Assembly: GCA_038147175.1 (NCBI GenBank)
Contig: JAYQTD010000002.1
Location: 62,001-126,000, forward strand
DNA: 64,000 nt
Direction of reading: 5' to 3'
DNA from: Eutrophosalina marina
Lineage (GTDB): Bacteria; Bacteroidota; Bacteroidia; Flavobacteriales; Flavobacteriaceae
The notes under the pieces were generated by a model that saw only the letters and a list, made by a program, of their open reading frames with translations, was not told where the DNA came from and did no database searches. Position numbers and translations under genes: made by a program. Shown one piece after another: positions 8,657 to 18,900 of this stretch; the first letter of the stretch is position 1, and every line of letters starts with the position of its first letter.

Positions 8657-9618
8657 AAAAAGAATTAAATGAAATAAGAAAGAGTAAATATTTCAAATAT
8701 ATCATTGTATTTGGATTGATAAAAAAAGTTATTCTTTTAATTATATTGCTTTTTCCTTTGATTTCAAGTGCTCAAGAAGAAAAAGAAATTGACTCAATTG
8801 AAATAAATTCTAATTGGAAGAAATCTGGAAAATTCACTTTTCTTGGTAACCAATCGAGCTATAGTTATTGGACAGCAGGAGGTCAGACTAGTGTATCGGG
8901 AACTATTAAAGTAGATTATGATTTCAACTTTGAAAATAATGGCTGGAACTGGGACACTAAGCTTATTACTGCTTACGGGCTAAACAGTATTGGTGGTTCA
9001 AAATTTATCAAAAAAACAGATGACCGAATTGAAATTAATTCTCTTTTAGGTAAAAAATTTACAAATAATCTTATTGGAAATTGGAGCTATTCATCGTTCG
9101 TAAATTTTAAAACTCAATGGACTAAAGGATTTAGATATAGCAATTCAGGGGGTGAGGAAACAAAAACTGAACTAAGTAGATTTTTTTCACCAGCATACTT
9201 GCAAATTGGTGTTGGATTATACTGGAGAAAAACAAAAGATTTATGGGTTAACTTTGCTCCTGTTACAGGAAGATTAATTCTAGTCAACAAAGATTTTACA
9301 CAGAATTTAGCTGAAGGAAAAACTTATTTTGGTGTAAAAAAAGGTAAAAATAACAGATTTGAACTTGGTGCTTCTTTGAGTTCATACTTTAAAGTTCAAT
9401 TATTAGAAAATGTTGAGCTTGAGAATAGATTGAGTCTTTATTCAGATTACCTTGAAAATCCTGGAAATATTGACTTAGATTATACCATAACTACTATAAT
9501 GAAAGTAAATAAGTATCTAACAACCAATCTTATATTCCAGTTCATATATGATGACAACTCAATAAAAAGACTTCAGGTAAGAGAAGTTATGGGAATTGGA
9601 TTGAGTCTTGATATTTAA
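8653..9618 (+). CDS. DUF3078 family secreted/outer-membrane protein
   Basis: 321 aa. A charged N-terminal stretch of about 24 residues precedes a hydrophobic core ending LISSAQ, so it is exported. The body (SSYSYWTAGGQTSVSGT, then alternating aromatic strands) fits the DUF3078 family, predicted beta-strand proteins of the Bacteroidota envelope. The ATGA overlap with the DUF2480 gene places it at the end of the suf operon. Its stop overlaps that of hflX on the other strand. Function unknown. Confidence 0.85.
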   Translation: MKKELNEIRKSKYFKYIIVFGLIKKVILLIILLFPLISSAQEEKEIDSIEINSNWKKSGKFTFLGNQSSYSYWTAGGQTSVSGTIKVDYDFNFENNGWNWDTKLITAYGLNSIGGSKFIKKTDDRIEINSLLGKKFTNNLIGNWSYSSFVNFKTQWTKGFRYSNSGGEETKTELSRFFSPAYLQIGVGLYWRKTKDLWVNFAPVTGRLILVNKDFTQNLAEGKTYFGVKKGKNNRFELGASLSSYFKVQLLENVELENRLSLYSDYLENPGNIDLDYTITTIMKVNKYLTTNLIFQFIYDDNSIKRLQVREVMGIGLSLDI

Positions 9619-10757
9619 TCTAAATCTGGGTAGAGAAAGTTATTGTAAGGAAATCTCTTAATATGTATTTTTCTTACCTCACTATAAATTTTCTTTTTTA
9701 AACTATCAATATTTATTTTCTTAAAAGCAGATATATATTCTCTGTTACCATTTAAGCTAAACTTTAAATTTTCAAGTTCTTCATTTGATATTTTATCAAT
9801 TTTATTAAAAACCATTAAAGAAGGTTTTTCTGAGCATTTTATTTGATCCAATATAATATTAACTGATTCAATATGATCTTCGTAGTTTGGGTGAGAAATA
9901 TCTACTACGTGTAATACTAAATCTGATTCTGTAATTTCATTTAATGTACTCTTGAAAGATTCAATCAATTGTGTTGGAAGTTTTCTTATAAAACCAACCG
10001 TGTCAGTCATTAGAAATGGAAGATTTTCAACAACAATTTTTCTCACAGTTGTATCAAGAGTTGCAAATAATTTATCTTCAGCAAAAACATCTGATTTAGA
10101 TATTAAGTTCATGAGTGTTGATTTCCCTACATTGGTATAACCAACAAGAGATACTCTTACTAAACTTCCTCTATTTCCTCTCTGCACAGACATTTGTTTG
10201 TCTATGTTCTTTAACTTATTTTTTAATAAGCTTATTTTATCTCTAACAATTCTTCTATCAGTTTCAATTTCTGTTTCACCCGGTCCTCTCATGCCTATCC
10301 CCCCTTTCTGTCTTTCCAAGTGAGTCCATAAACCTTTTAATCTAGGCATCAAATATTGATACTGTGCAAGCTCAACTTGATTTTTTGCATAGCTAGTTTG
10401 TGCTCTTTGAGCAAAAATATCTAAAATAAGTCCTGTTCTGTCTATTATCTTACATCTCAAAATTCTTTCAAGATTACCTTGCTGAGTTGGGCTCAATTCA
10501 TCATCAAAAATCACTGAACTTATATCATTTTTCTTATTGTAAGCTTGTACTTCAGTTATTTTCCCAGAACCAATAAATGTTTTTGGATTTGGACTTTCAA
10601 GTTTTTGAACAAACCTTTTTTTTACAACTCCCCCAGCTGTCTCAGACAAGAATGTTAACTCATCTAAATAATCCTTTACAATACTTTCTGATTGATTCTT
10701 ATTAATTACACCTATGATTACGGTGTTTTCGTATTCAATTTTTTTATTTTCTATCAA
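9615..10757 (-). CDS. hflX: Ribosome-associated GTPase HflX
   Basis: GTPase that splits or rescues ribosomes under stress. 380 aa. The N-terminal HflX domain has the glycine-rich KGGIGMRGPGETEIETDRR at about 141-159. The G domain follows with G1 GYTNVGKST at 196-204, G3 DTVGFIRKLP and G4 NKID. The start appears to be TTG, two bases after the LpxH-like stop; no nearby ATG is available. Second-last gene of a minus-strand run with the LpxH-like and DUF2452 genes. Confidence 0.95.
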   Translation of the reverse strand: MIENKKIEYENTVIIGVINKNQSESIVKDYLDELTFLSETAGGVVKKRFVQKLESPNPKTFIGSGKITEVQAYNKKNDISSVIFDDELSPTQQGNLERILRCKIIDRTGLILDIFAQRAQTSYAKNQVELAQYQYLMPRLKGLWTHLERQKGGIGMRGPGETEIETDRRIVRDKISLLKNKLKNIDKQMSVQRGNRGSLVRVSLVGYTNVGKSTLMNLISKSDVFAEDKLFATLDTTVRKIVVENLPFLMTDTVGFIRKLPTQLIESFKSTLNEITESDLVLHVVDISHPNYEDHIESVNIILDQIKCSEKPSLMVFNKIDKISNEELENLKFSLNGNREYISAFKKINIDSLKKKIYSEVRKIHIKRFPYNNFLYPDLD

Positions 10758-10759
10758 AA

Positions 10760-11524
10760 TTAATCCTTGAAGTATTTAAGACTAAAAGAAGTACCATCGT
10801 ACTCTATATATGAATAAAATGAAATCCAATCTCCTGTGTTTAGATATTTAGAATTATTGCCTAAATCAATTTCTAAAGGGCAATGTCTATGTCCGAAGAT
10901 AAAATAGTTGAAATATTCTTCATTAAGTTTTTCTTTACAGAAATGATAAAGAAGTTCATTTTCTTTATTTGAAAATTTCTTGTCATTTCCTGAGATAATT
11001 TTATTTTTTCTTGACAGGTAATTTCCCAAAGAAATTGCAATATCAGGATGAAGGAAAGAAAATAATTTTTTAGTAATTACATTTCTGAAAATTAATTTCA
11101 AAAACTTGTATTTATAATCACCTGGACCTAATCCATCACCATGACCAACAAATAATTTGTTATTATCAATTTGAAATTTTGTAGGTTTTTTTAAGACTTT
11201 AATATTTAATTCTTTTTCAAAATAATCCTTGACCCAACAATCATGATTTCCAATAAAAAAGAAAATTTCAATACCGCTATCGGAAAGCTCAGCTAGTTTT
11301 CCAAAAAGTCTTGTATATCCTTTTGGAACTACGTGCTTGTACTCAAACCAAAAATCAAAAAGATCTCCTAGAAGAAAAATCGTTTGAGCATCTTTTTTAA
11401 TTAAATCAAGCCATGAGATAAATCTAAGTTCTCTTTCAAAACTCACTTTTTGATCAGGTGCACCTAAATGATTATCTGAGGAAAAATAAATTTTTTTAGA
11501 TGAGTTTAAATTTATATTAATCAT
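10760..11524 (-). CDS. lpxH: UDP-2,3-diacylglucosamine diphosphatase (LpxH-like)
   Basis: Calcineurin-type metallophosphoesterase, 254 aa, expected to hydrolyse UDP-2,3-diacylglucosamine in lipid A synthesis at the inner membrane. Metal-binding blocks in order: SDNHLGAPD, GDLFDFWFEY, GNHD, GHGDGLGPGD and GHRH. The FDFWFEY block is characteristic of LpxH. It overlaps the upstream DUF2452 gene by eight bases. Confidence 0.85.
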   Translation of the reverse strand: MININLNSSKKIYFSSDNHLGAPDQKVSFERELRFISWLDLIKKDAQTIFLLGDLFDFWFEYKHVVPKGYTRLFGKLAELSDSGIEIFFFIGNHDCWVKDYFEKELNIKVLKKPTKFQIDNNKLFVGHGDGLGPGDYKYKFLKLIFRNVITKKLFSFLHPDIAISLGNYLSRKNKIISGNDKKFSNKENELLYHFCKEKLNEEYFNYFIFGHRHCPLEIDLGNNSKYLNTGDWISFYSYIEYDGTSFSLKYFKD

Positions 11525-11909
11525 TTTTAAATTCTACTTTTTCCCATTTATCATTTGAATCAAGTCTAAATGATCCAATATATATTTCGTCCCATTCATT
11601 GGGTTGAATAATTGATAAAAAGAGTTTTTGATTTGATCTTTGATAAAGATGATAAACTTCACCTTTCTCTGGTTTAAAACTAAAGTTTGAATTATAAATG
11701 AGTTGATTCCATTCATAAGACTCCATTAATTTTCTATACTCTTCTTTGATTTCATCATATTTAGATGAAAAAAACTTATTTGTTTTAACAAGTTTTTCTT
11801 GCTTAAAGCTAGTTAGATTTGTTGCCTTTATAGCGGGTGCTCCAACATTAGATGCATATGGAAGTAATCCTGGATTATCCGCAACCTGATCAGGTTTTTT
11901 CTTAGACAT
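11517..11909 (-). CDS. DUF2452 domain protein
   Basis: 130 aa cytoplasmic protein recognised from its PDQVADNPGLLPYASNVGAP start, typical of DUF2452. No signal peptide or membrane segment. Overlaps the LpxH-like gene, so probably first in a three-gene unit with it and hflX. TATTTTTA upstream on its strand is a one-mismatch -7 box, 11 bases before the ATG. Function unknown. Confidence 0.8.
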   Translation of the reverse strand: MSKKKPDQVADNPGLLPYASNVGAPAIKATNLTSFKQEKLVKTNKFFSSKYDEIKEEYRKLMESYEWNQLIYNSNFSFKPEKGEVYHLYQRSNQKLFLSIIQPNEWDEIYIGSFRLDSNDKWEKVEFKND

Positions 11910-11935
11910 ATAATTTTTTTGTAAAAATAATCATT

Positions 11936-12454
11936 CTATTTTAACAATTTCTCATAACAGTTAAATGGATAATCACTTTGTTTTCTGAAATAAATTTGAC
12001 CAAGTTTTTTATATCCTAAACCTTCATATAATTTATTATTCTTTTCATTAACACTAAAAGTGTCTAATCTTATAGAATCAACATGTTTAGTTTTACATTC
12101 TTTTTCAATGTAATTCATTAAAATTTTAGAATATCCATTCCCTTGCTCAATAGGCGTAATTGCTAAGCGATGTACATATACGTTATTTTTTGAATCTGAT
12201 AACCACTCTACCTTTTCATAAAACTCATCCATTTTATTGCAAAAAGAAACACATCCAATAATTTTATCCTTTTTTAAAAGGACATACAAATTTTCATCTT
12301 CAATATCTTTCAAGAAGGTTTCTCTAGATGGGTAAGCATCGTTCCACTGAAAAATGCCATTAGATATCATATGTTGGGTACACTTAGATACAATATCCAT
12401 TATAGAATCAATATTTTCTATAATTGCTCTTTTAATCGATAGTGTACTATTCAA
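11936..12454 (-). CDS. GNAT family N-acetyltransferase
   Basis: 172 aa. The acetyl-CoA binding region VHRLAITPIEQGNGYSKILMNYIE (motif A pattern Q-x-x-G-x-G/S) and the C-terminal NNKLYEGLGYKKLGQIYF (motif B) define a GNAT fold. Substrate unknown. The best start is TTG, overlapping the end of the FAD-oxidoreductase gene by eight bases, so the two are probably co-transcribed. Confidence 0.88.
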   Translation of the reverse strand: MNSTLSIKRAIIENIDSIMDIVSKCTQHMISNGIFQWNDAYPSRETFLKDIEDENLYVLLKKDKIIGCVSFCNKMDEFYEKVEWLSDSKNNVYVHRLAITPIEQGNGYSKILMNYIEKECKTKHVDSIRLDTFSVNEKNNKLYEGLGYKKLGQIYFRKQSDYPFNCYEKLLK

Positions 12455-14267
12455 TTTCTCCTAAAAAATTTATTGATTGTATAAATGGATTTAGATAATA
12501 GTCGATTATTACTGCCAACTCACCTCTATTTACTTTTCGATCAAAATTAAAATCAGTAAGATTTAGTGATAAATAATCAGACTTAAAATCAATTTTTTCA
12601 TTGATAATTGATTCTATCCAAGTTTTTAAATCTTTTAGCATTAAACCATTTAGTGGATAGGTAGATAAATCAATAAATGGGGATAAATCATTTAAAAAGA
12701 GTTCTAAGTCAACTTCATTTTCTGGATAAAACCAACTTTGGTTTGACCATCCAACATTTATTCCTTTTCCTCTTAAGATACCTGTCGAGCCAATTCTCTG
12801 AAAGGCTTTGAAATGTGGGTGAGTTTTTTCGACATCTAGATAAGGTTGTATGTATCCTCCATTTTCTAAAATCAATGACTGAATATGCCTAATATTTAGT
12901 TCACTGGGCTTTTTATTCTGTTTTATACTTTCTGAAGCAATTAAACCAGCTATTTGTCCAATTTGTAATACTACTGGCTGTAATCTAGTTGTTCCATTAA
13001 CTAGATTTGAAACTGAAATTGATTTTTCTGCAACTAGAAAATTTGAATTCTTTTTAGAAATTAAACTCCCAAATGGTAGACTGTAAGAGGGAATTGGATA
13101 GAATGCAAGTTTTGGTAATTTTTCTTTTTCAGGATGAGCGTCATGGTGATGATCTACTGGATAATCTCCCACTAAAACCCCTGTTCTGTATAACTTATGT
13201 TTTTGATCATATGGATTTTTAATATAATTAAGTGAAAAAGTAACCTGACCTTTCATTCTTCGTGCTTCTCGGTAATATGGAATTAATGGAAAATTATCAT
13301 CTGTTTCATATTCGTCATCACTGATAGAATAATTGTCAAACCCAAGCTCATCTTGTATATAATATAGATATCTTAATGATTTATTTTTAGCTTTTTCAAA
13401 AACTACTTCTCTCTCTTCTTTACTCATCTCAATTAAATTTGAGTAATAATCATTCCCATAAATCGGCCAATTGATCATAATTTTATCATTTGGCAATTTG
13501 CCATAATTCATCATTTGCTGAGGTGACCAAAGTGCTTTATCTGATTCAGGACAATCTTTGTGAGAAGTTGAACAGTAAAATTCTGAAGCATCATATCCTT
13601 CAGGCTTATCAATTTTTACTTTTTTATTATAATTCTTAAGAATCATAACAAAGGTTAAATCTTGAATGATATCATTTTTGATTTCAGGAGCAATGTTTTC
13701 GTCATACATTTCGTTACTATCCATTCCAACGTCATAATCGTCATCAAGCATCGGAAGTAGATCTCCTAGTTCTGTACCATCAATTAGTATTTTTGAAATA
13801 AAAGTTCCCTCTGAAGTTTTAATTTGATAATTAAAATTGTTTCCATCATGTTTTGAAACAGACTGAGTTGAGGTAGAATATAAAATTTTTAAGTTTTTTT
13901 CATTTTGAGTAATTGATTTTAAAATTTCATTTCCAACTTTTGGTTCAAAAAGAACATTACTCACCCATCCTGTCTTTAAAGCTTCCAAGCTACCATAGTG
14001 AGAAACTAAACTATCTTTAAATTCACCCCAAAATCCTGAGGGCAGTTTATAATTACCGTCAATAGCACTTACACCAGCAGAAGTTAACATACCTCCTAAC
14101 CAATTTGTTTCTTCAATTAAAAGAGTTTTGGCTCCGTTTCGAGCAGACTGTATTGCTGCAGAAGTTCCACCAGCTCCACCACCTACAATAACGACATCAA
14201 ATTCGGATGAATCATCACATGAAAACAAAAGAATTGTAAAAAATAAAATAATACTATTTAATCGCAT
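12447..14267 (-). CDS. FAD-dependent oxidoreductase lipoprotein
   Basis: 606 aa from the ATG at 14267 (a GTG one codon earlier is less likely). A lipoprotein signal peptide ends LLFSCDDSSEFD; the acidic residues after Cys resemble a surface-export signal of Bacteroidota lipoproteins. A Rossmann FAD site DVVIVGGGAGGTSAAIQSAR and the ETNWLGGMLTSAG block follow, as in the FAD_oxidored (PF12831) family. The His-rich DYPVDHHHDAHPE lies mid-protein. About 130 C-terminal residues have no domain I can name. It overlaps the PafA-like gene and follows the SusCD/ASPIC genes, suggesting envelope work on an imported or surface-bound substrate; substrate unknown. Confidence 0.85.
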   Translation of the reverse strand: MRLNSIILFFTILLFSCDDSSEFDVVIVGGGAGGTSAAIQSARNGAKTLLIEETNWLGGMLTSAGVSAIDGNYKLPSGFWGEFKDSLVSHYGSLEALKTGWVSNVLFEPKVGNEILKSITQNEKNLKILYSTSTQSVSKHDGNNFNYQIKTSEGTFISKILIDGTELGDLLPMLDDDYDVGMDSNEMYDENIAPEIKNDIIQDLTFVMILKNYNKKVKIDKPEGYDASEFYCSTSHKDCPESDKALWSPQQMMNYGKLPNDKIMINWPIYGNDYYSNLIEMSKEEREVVFEKAKNKSLRYLYYIQDELGFDNYSISDDEYETDDNFPLIPYYREARRMKGQVTFSLNYIKNPYDQKHKLYRTGVLVGDYPVDHHHDAHPEKEKLPKLAFYPIPSYSLPFGSLISKKNSNFLVAEKSISVSNLVNGTTRLQPVVLQIGQIAGLIASESIKQNKKPSELNIRHIQSLILENGGYIQPYLDVEKTHPHFKAFQRIGSTGILRGKGINVGWSNQSWFYPENEVDLELFLNDLSPFIDLSTYPLNGLMLKDLKTWIESIINEKIDFKSDYLSLNLTDFNFDRKVNRGELAVIIDYYLNPFIQSINFLGEIE

Positions 14268-15876
14268 CACTCAAAACGTTTCCAGTTGTTAAAATAGGAA
14301 AATTAATTCCCAAAATAGCAGCTAATGTTGGAGCAATATCCTTAACGTTATGTCTTTCATAGGAACTTCCAGGCTTAACACCTTTTCCATAAAAAATTAT
14401 TGGGACATGGGTGTCATATGTAGTTGGTGTCCCATGATTTGAGGTGCTTGATGATCGTCTAACCCAAAAGGGGTTTACAAAAAAAGCAAGATCACCTCTG
14501 TATTTAGGATGACTGTTATTAAGAAGCATATTTAATGAATAATTTTCATTATTGGCAACAACTTCTTCAAGATCACCAAAATCATAAACATCATATATCC
14601 ATGGTTCGTTTAACAAAACTGTTTTTATTTTATTCTTAATTTCCTCAACATCTTCATCCATTTCATTTATTTTTTCATGATTTAGAAAGACATTATAATT
14701 GGAAATATTATTTATGAATTGATTTAGTTCTGGTGGAAATACCTTGCTTGAAGCTATTTTGTTAAAAGGAATCTTGTTATCTGCTAAAAAATCTGGGGAA
14801 TGTGTTATTGCATGGTCTGCTGATAAATAAACTAGGTAATTATTTTCTCCAATTTTTTTGTCTAGAATATTAAGAAGATTTTCAATGTCTTTATCAAGCC
14901 TTATATAAGTGTCTTGCACTTCTTTTGAGTTAGATCCAAATCTATGACCAATGTGATCAGTACTGCTAAAGCCTACATGAAGAAAATCTGTATCATTATC
15001 CGTTCCAAGAGACTCTTTATCTATTGCTTTTAGAGCAAAATCAACTAATATTTTATTTCCACTAGGGGAATATTTTATAGCATTATAATCAACTAATCCG
15101 TTCTCTTTTTTTGATAAATTGATGAGATCATATGGGAATACTGAGTTCTTTTTTCCTAGAATCTTACCCTCATAAGGATTTAAATCTGGACCACTTTCAA
15201 TATAAGTGTCTATATCATAATAGGTATCCCAATTCTGAACATAGCTATCTATATTTTTTTTTGAATTAAATTTTTCTACCCATTTTGGTAATTCATCAAC
15301 GTAATAATTACTAGTAACAAACTTTCCATCGTCATCATCGAACCAGAAAGAAAGATTGGCAGTATGTCCACCAGATAAAACTGCAGAGCGGTCCTTTAGA
15401 GCAACACTAAAAGTCTTTCCTCTAAAGTTAGTAGAAACCCTATTTTCATCAGAAATAGTCGTGACCAATAAATTCTTTGGAGACTTTTTTCCTATTCTTT
15501 TCGATGTGCCAACAGACTCAACATTTTTATCATCAACACAATAAATTGAATTATTAATTTTAGGATCGTACCAATCATTCCCCACTATACCATGATAATT
15601 TGGTGATGTACCAGTGACGACTGTAGCATGCCCTGGTCCTGTTGATGTAACAGCATAACTATAGTGGGCATTTTTTGCAGTAAATCCATTATTAATTAAT
15701 CTTTTAAATCCTTTTTCGCCGTATTTATTCCAGAACTTAGGAATATATTCATACTTCATTTGGTCAACTACGAGACCAACAACAAGTTTTACATCTGAAC
15801 TAATCTCTTTCGATTTGTTTTGAGAAAGAGATTTAATTGAGAAAAATATTAAAATGATAACTAAAAAATTTCTCAT
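14254..15876 (-). CDS. pafA: PafA-type alkaline phosphatase
   Basis: Periplasmic phosphomonoesterase of the alkaline phosphatase superfamily, 540 aa with a signal peptide ending IKSLSQ. Starting at the ATG at 15876, the residues fall where the characterised Flavobacterium enzyme has them: metal-binding Asp38 in GLVVDQMKYEY, nucleophile Thr79 in VTSTGPGHAT, Asn100 in GNDWYDP, and Lys161/Arg163 in LKDRSAV (monoesterase signature, one residue earlier than in PafA). Later metal ligands are in STDHIGHRFG, SADHAITH and NHGTPTTYD. Overlaps the FAD-oxidoreductase gene. A longer start at 15891 is possible but less likely. Expected role: phosphate scavenging from organic phosphates. Confidence 0.9.
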   Translation of the reverse strand: MRNFLVIILIFFSIKSLSQNKSKEISSDVKLVVGLVVDQMKYEYIPKFWNKYGEKGFKRLINNGFTAKNAHYSYAVTSTGPGHATVVTGTSPNYHGIVGNDWYDPKINNSIYCVDDKNVESVGTSKRIGKKSPKNLLVTTISDENRVSTNFRGKTFSVALKDRSAVLSGGHTANLSFWFDDDDGKFVTSNYYVDELPKWVEKFNSKKNIDSYVQNWDTYYDIDTYIESGPDLNPYEGKILGKKNSVFPYDLINLSKKENGLVDYNAIKYSPSGNKILVDFALKAIDKESLGTDNDTDFLHVGFSSTDHIGHRFGSNSKEVQDTYIRLDKDIENLLNILDKKIGENNYLVYLSADHAITHSPDFLADNKIPFNKIASSKVFPPELNQFINNISNYNVFLNHEKINEMDEDVEEIKNKIKTVLLNEPWIYDVYDFGDLEEVVANNENYSLNMLLNNSHPKYRGDLAFFVNPFWVRRSSSTSNHGTPTTYDTHVPIIFYGKGVKPGSSYERHNVKDIAPTLAAILGINFPILTTGNVLSDAIK

Positions 15877-15922
15877 AAAAAGTTGAAGCAAATTATGTAT
15901 TTAATTCTGATTTAGTGTTAAG

Positions 15923-18900
15923 TTATTTGAAAATTTGAAGCCTATCATTATTATTAGCAACAATCGTAAGATCTTGATCTCCTAACTTCAGTGAAATTGC
16001 TTTTTTTGAATCACCTGGGGTGAAAAATCCAGATTCTGAAATGGAAATATCTTTAAAATTACCATCACCAAGGCCTTTTAAAAGTAACCCATTCCCCGCG
16101 TCGTTTCTGGTAGTTTCAATTTCTGCATGATACATATTACCAACAATTAATAAATCATTGATTTGATCTCCGTCATAATCTTTAATGATGATATCATTTA
16201 TTGAGGAAAATTGAGCTTGAACAGGAAGAGGTTTGAAATCAAAAAAGTCTGTTTTATTAATCAATGCCGCACTTTCAAAAGTATTTACAGAAAGTCGTAA
16301 AGCATTTTCAAGGTTTTCTTCTCCATATACTTCTTGAACATCAAGAGACGCGAAAATATCATACTTTTCAAACTTTCCTTTGAGCTCAGGAACTTGCTGA
16401 GATGAGCATGAAAATCCTCTTAAAGGAAATTGTATCCCATAATTATAATAAGCCAATACAATATCTTTAGAACCATTGTCATCAAAGTCATCATAGAATA
16501 CCTCGAACGGCTCTTCTACATTTGCTTTATATTTATAGTTCAAACCTAAATTCCCAACAACTATATCAGGCAGATTATCATTATTTAGATCTGAAACTTC
16601 AACGCTATACCACCACCCAGTTGAAGAACATCCCAAATTCGTATCTAATTCAGTTTTTATAAAATTTCCATTTTCATTTTTTAGGATTGTTATTGGCATC
16701 CATTCTCCTACGACTACAATATCATTATCTCCATCACCATCGTAGTCAAGCCATTCTGCATCAGTAACCAATCCTAGATCTTTAAGATCAGTTTGATTCA
16801 TAAGTTCAGAGAATTTACCATTCTCATTGATTAGAATATAGCTAGATGCTGGTTCAGGATAGTTCCAAGGAATCATTCTAGATCCAATAAATAAATCCAA
16901 ATCTCCATCATTATCAAAATCAAAAGGTTTCACAGTAGCTCCGCTTTCATAAATTTCTGGGAGAAACGCTCTTTCAAATTTAAAATTACCATTACCATCG
17001 TTAATGTATAGCCTATCTAAGTAAGCACTTGAATTCGGAGCAAATTCATTTCCCCCTGTTACAACATATAAATCTTGATCTCCATCATTATCTGAATCAA
17101 AGAAAACAGCATCAACATCTTCTAAAGATCTATGTCTTTGAAATATTTCATTTTGACTTTCAATAAATGTTTGATCTTCTAATTGAATATAAATTGAGGC
17201 ATTTTGACCTGAAGCTCCACCAACAAATAAATCCTCCAACCCATCACCATTTACATCACCTTTACTAAGTGCTGGTCCAAGCTGTGATAACTTGTGAGGC
17301 AGCAACACTTGTTTCTCATAGTCATCAAAATAATTTTCTTTATGTGAATGTTGTAGAGTCAGTTTATCTTCAGTGAATATTGTAGGCTTTATTAACTCAT
17401 TTTGAGTTTTGATTTTAGCTTTCTTTTTTATCTCGTGAAGCTTATTTGTTTTTGGACTATAGATTGTTTGAATTTTCTGATCTGGCCACTCAATAACAAT
17501 ACTATCAACTGAGCTATATTTACCTAATCCAAAATGGACTATATCCTCGCTATTTGAGTAAATACCTCTAACATTAGTTGTTTCAAAATACTGAAAGTGA
17601 TCGTCTTTATATAAAGAAACTTTAGTTCCGAAAGTAGGTTTATTGTCTTTTAATTTTAATCTTATAAAATTGTTTTCACTCTTTTCTGAGTTATTTCTGT
17701 ATATATATGCTTGCTCATTCACATTATTCACAACTAGATCTAAGTCTCCATCATTATCCAAGTCAACATATGATGCTCCATGAGAAAATGATGGCTGATT
17801 TAATCCAGAGTTTTCTGTGATATTCGAAAATTCAAGATTTCCATCATTTTTGTAATAATAATTTTTAAGTTTTTGAGATGGCATTATATCTAATAATTCC
17901 TGTAAATCAACTACATCCCAAAGACTTATATCTGTATCATCAGGATTATTAATAATGTATTCATTGATTTTTTTGGATACGATGTCTGATATTTTCTTAT
18001 CTGCATCAGTATTTCTAATATCTCTCAACAATCCATTTGTAATGTAGATGTCTTTATTTCCATCATTATCAAAATCAGCTACAAGACTTGACCAGCTCCA
18101 ATCTGTTGCAGCTGTTCCAGTTAATTGAGCAACATCACTAAAAGTATTGTTTCCATTATTGAGCTGCATTGTATTAAACATGTATTGGTAATGTCCTCCG
18201 CCCTTTACTACATTCCAAAATGAATCAGGGTTCATTCCGCTCATATTGGATTTTAACCTAAAGTTATCTTCAGCAGTCATGTCAAGAACCATTAAATCTA
18301 AATGAGAATCGTTATTTATATCAGCAGCATCGACACCCATACTATAAAAAGATGTATGTCTTAAAGAGGATTCAGTTTTATAAGAAAAAGATCCATCTTG
18401 ATTATTGAAATACAAAAAATCAGGAGCATCAAAATCATTAGCAACATATATATCTGCCCATCCATCTTTATTAAAATCACCTATAACAGCTGCATTTGGA
18501 AATCCAGCTCGATCTAATCCAGCAGCTACTGTCACATCAATAAAATGATCTCCTTTATTTTCAAATAATTGTAGATTATACTCTGGAAGAGTCATATCAG
18601 TACCAAAAAAAGGAGAAAAATTTCCTGTATTTGGAGGATGATTTAAAAGATATAGATCTAAAAGACCATCATTGTTATAATCAAAGAAAACTGAATGTCT
18701 TGTTCTACGATCGACATCGACTCCCCACTTTTCAGCAGATTCTTCAAACTTAAAATTTCCTTTATTGATGTATAGTTTATTTTTTCTAAGTATTGGGGCA
18801 TCATCATAAAGTTCACAGCTGACATAAATGTCAAGTAAACCATCATTATTTACATCAGCAACCGTAACTCCAGTAGACCATGAACCATTATTTATTATTC

